DNA of 20,007 bases from Silene noctiflora (Eukaryota; Streptophyta; Magnoliopsida; Caryophyllales; Caryophyllaceae). Positions 18,930 through 20,007 of this stretch are shown one piece after another. The notes below the pieces were generated by a model. The model ran no database searches. It was not told where the DNA came from and saw only the letters and a list, made by a program, of their open reading frames with translations. Each line of letters begins with the position of its first letter. Position 1 is the stretch's first letter. Both the position numbers and the translations under genes were made by a program. The DNA is taken from NCBI GenBank assembly GCA_009801015.1, contig VHZZ01000811.1:123156-143162 (forward strand), written 5' to 3'.

Positions 18930-19197
18930 CAAACTTTTTAGATGCGGATTTACGATAGATTATAGTTCTTCTGTTTTGGTTAATACTTTACACTTTTTTT
19001 TAGTTTTAGTCAATAGTTTGCGACCTTGTTCTTTTGTATCTAATTTCATCTGATTTCAATTCAGGTCTATTTAGTTCCATTCTGGTCATATATTAAAAAA
19101 AATTAATTATTTCTTCAATTCAGTTTCATTAAGTTCAGTTTGATTCTTTTCAACCGAAGAGAGCAGGGTCGTAACGTTTCTGTTTTAGTATATTTTA
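18930..19197. repeat. Degenerate TTCAGTTCA-type low-complexity repeat, left part
   Basis: Loose repeats of TTCAATTCAG, TTTAGTTCC and TTCAGTTT are spread over about 19030-19160. The Stowaway at 19198 separates this stretch from a similar one at 19490-19690. No gene seen. Confidence 0.5.
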
Positions 19198-19394
19198 CTC
19201 CCTCCAAGTCTTAATGTTGGTTCCTGTTTCCTTTTCTGTGATAGTTTAGTGTTGGTTCCCCTTTCCCTTTTTGGTAAGTTTTGTGTGGTCCAAATTCAAT
19301 TTCATGTGGGGTAGAGTGTTTTGTGTGGTCCAAATTCATTTCCTTAATTCTAGTGCCAAAAGCAAAGTGAACCAACATTAAGACTTGGAGGGAG
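19198..19394. mobile_element. Stowaway MITE with perfect 26-bp inverted ends
   Basis: Left end CTCCCTCCAAGTCTTAATGT (19198 on) and right end (19369-19394) are perfect inverted partners over 26 bases. TA duplications flank it (19196-19197 and 19395-19396). The interior contains TTTTGTGTGGTCCAAATTCA repeated twice (about 19269 and 19319). The identical ends indicate a fairly recent insertion. Short and non-coding (197 bp), so it depends on a Mariner-like transposase elsewhere. Confidence 0.93.
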
Positions 19395-19690
19395 TATTAC
19401 TTTTATACTTTATCTTTTAATAAAATTTCATTGATCTTTGCATGAATCATATGTAAACATTTCACTGAGACAAAAAAGTAATGAAGTTATTTAGACTTGA
19501 AGTCATCTCTTTAGATTCAGTTTAGATTGTATAAGTCTAATTTATAAACGTTCAAACTTGTATAAATTCAGTTCAAACCCTATAAATTTAGTTCAATTTA
19601 AATCTCATAATTTAGAAAATTTTAGCTCTTATAAATCCAGTTCAAATTTCATGTTCAGTTCAGAAAGTAATATGTATATCCAGTTCATAG
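19395..19690. repeat. Degenerate TTCAGTTCA-type repeat, right part
   Basis: Recurrent AAATTCAGTTCAAA, AATTTAGTTCAATTTAAAT and AAATCCAGTTCAAATTTCAT phrases resemble a decayed low-complexity element similar in style to the GACCCG one. The 66-codon frame at 19558-19758 is incidental. Confidence 0.5.
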
Positions 19691-20007
19691 TGGGGCATGT
19701 ACAAGTGGATTGTGGATATTGCATCATACTCGCCGCAGTTGAAACGGGTACAGGGTAAAGTTTCACGGATGGTGAGCGAGTATGAGTACCAAAATTCTAA
19801 CCCCATAGATGGTGGGCACCGGTGGATTTTACGTCATACCCACCTCATATTTGTCTATCCAACAATAATTAAAAAAATAATATTTATATATATAGAGAGA
19901 GAGAGAGAGGTAGGTGGATGGTTGAGATTGAAAGCAAAAAACACACTTAACACTAATGAGTTTCCTATACACTAATTAATATCACTTTTTCTCTCTAGCT
20001 TTAATTA
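19691..20007. other. Intergenic sequence to the window end
   Basis: A decayed GGGTA-rich stretch lies at 19740-19840, then AT-rich DNA and a TA/GA microsatellite. No gene start can be identified. The GA-rich tract and following CTCTCT could belong to a promoter or leader of a gene beyond the window, but nothing shows this. Confidence 0.4.
19883..19910. repeat. Compound microsatellite (TA)n(GA)n
   Basis: TATATATATA followed by about eight GA units. Likely length-variable between individuals. Confidence 0.9.

Overview
The window reads as nuclear DNA from a flowering plant, most likely a eudicot. The evidence is AT-rich intergenic DNA, short GT-AG introns, an intron-containing elongator tRNA-Met gene, a promoter of TATA, telo-box and TGGGCC elements, and many plant-type miniature transposons (Stowaway, hAT, Mutator-like), SINEs, a Helitron end and an old Copia-type LTR. 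A Caryophyllales origin is possible but not established. One base is unresolved (N at 6277).

Only two genes are well supported. The first is a tRNA-Met(CAU) gene with a 13-nt intron, minus strand, 1140-1225. The second is a seven-coding-exon gene on the minus strand (14421 down to 11144) for a plant protein of about 389-399 residues with two Agenet (Tudor-like) domains, a putative nuclear localisation signal and a C-terminal amphipathic helix. Its exons were assembled by hand: all phases match, all introns are GT-AG, and the codons run without a stop from ATG to TAA. The one ambiguity is the fourth intron (55 or 85 nt). A leader intron probably separates the ATG exon from an upstream exon near 15042-15180.

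The left part (1-11100) is a mosaic of transposable elements: a Mutator-like MITE (428-668), a hAT-type MITE filled with GACCCG repeats (1318-1739), a SINE (about 1868-2036), a Helitron (2073-2359), an unidentified gene-like stretch (2360-3570), a long inverted-repeat element (4459-5115) with a related half-copy at 3590-3780, a Copia LTR remnant (about 5300-6695), a Tourist-like MITE (7166-7436), degenerate 310-bp repeats, a young 297-bp tandem duplication (8616-9209) and a Stowaway MITE (9643-9932).

The right part (15200-20007) holds a roughly 98-bp tandem array upstream of the Agenet gene, broken by a MITE with a 9-bp target duplication. It also holds three copies of a GAGCATCC-ended MITE, a hAT MITE (17664-17892), a SINE nested in a MITE with a perfect 14-bp target duplication, and a Stowaway MITE with perfect 26-bp inverted ends. 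A well-formed minus-strand Pol II promoter and first exon (18300-18535) have no recognisable gene body behind them. I see no sign of a new multi-gene system. The most interesting items are the orphan promoter, the start-site choice in the Agenet gene, the exact-multiple-of-3 tandem duplication and the nested elements.
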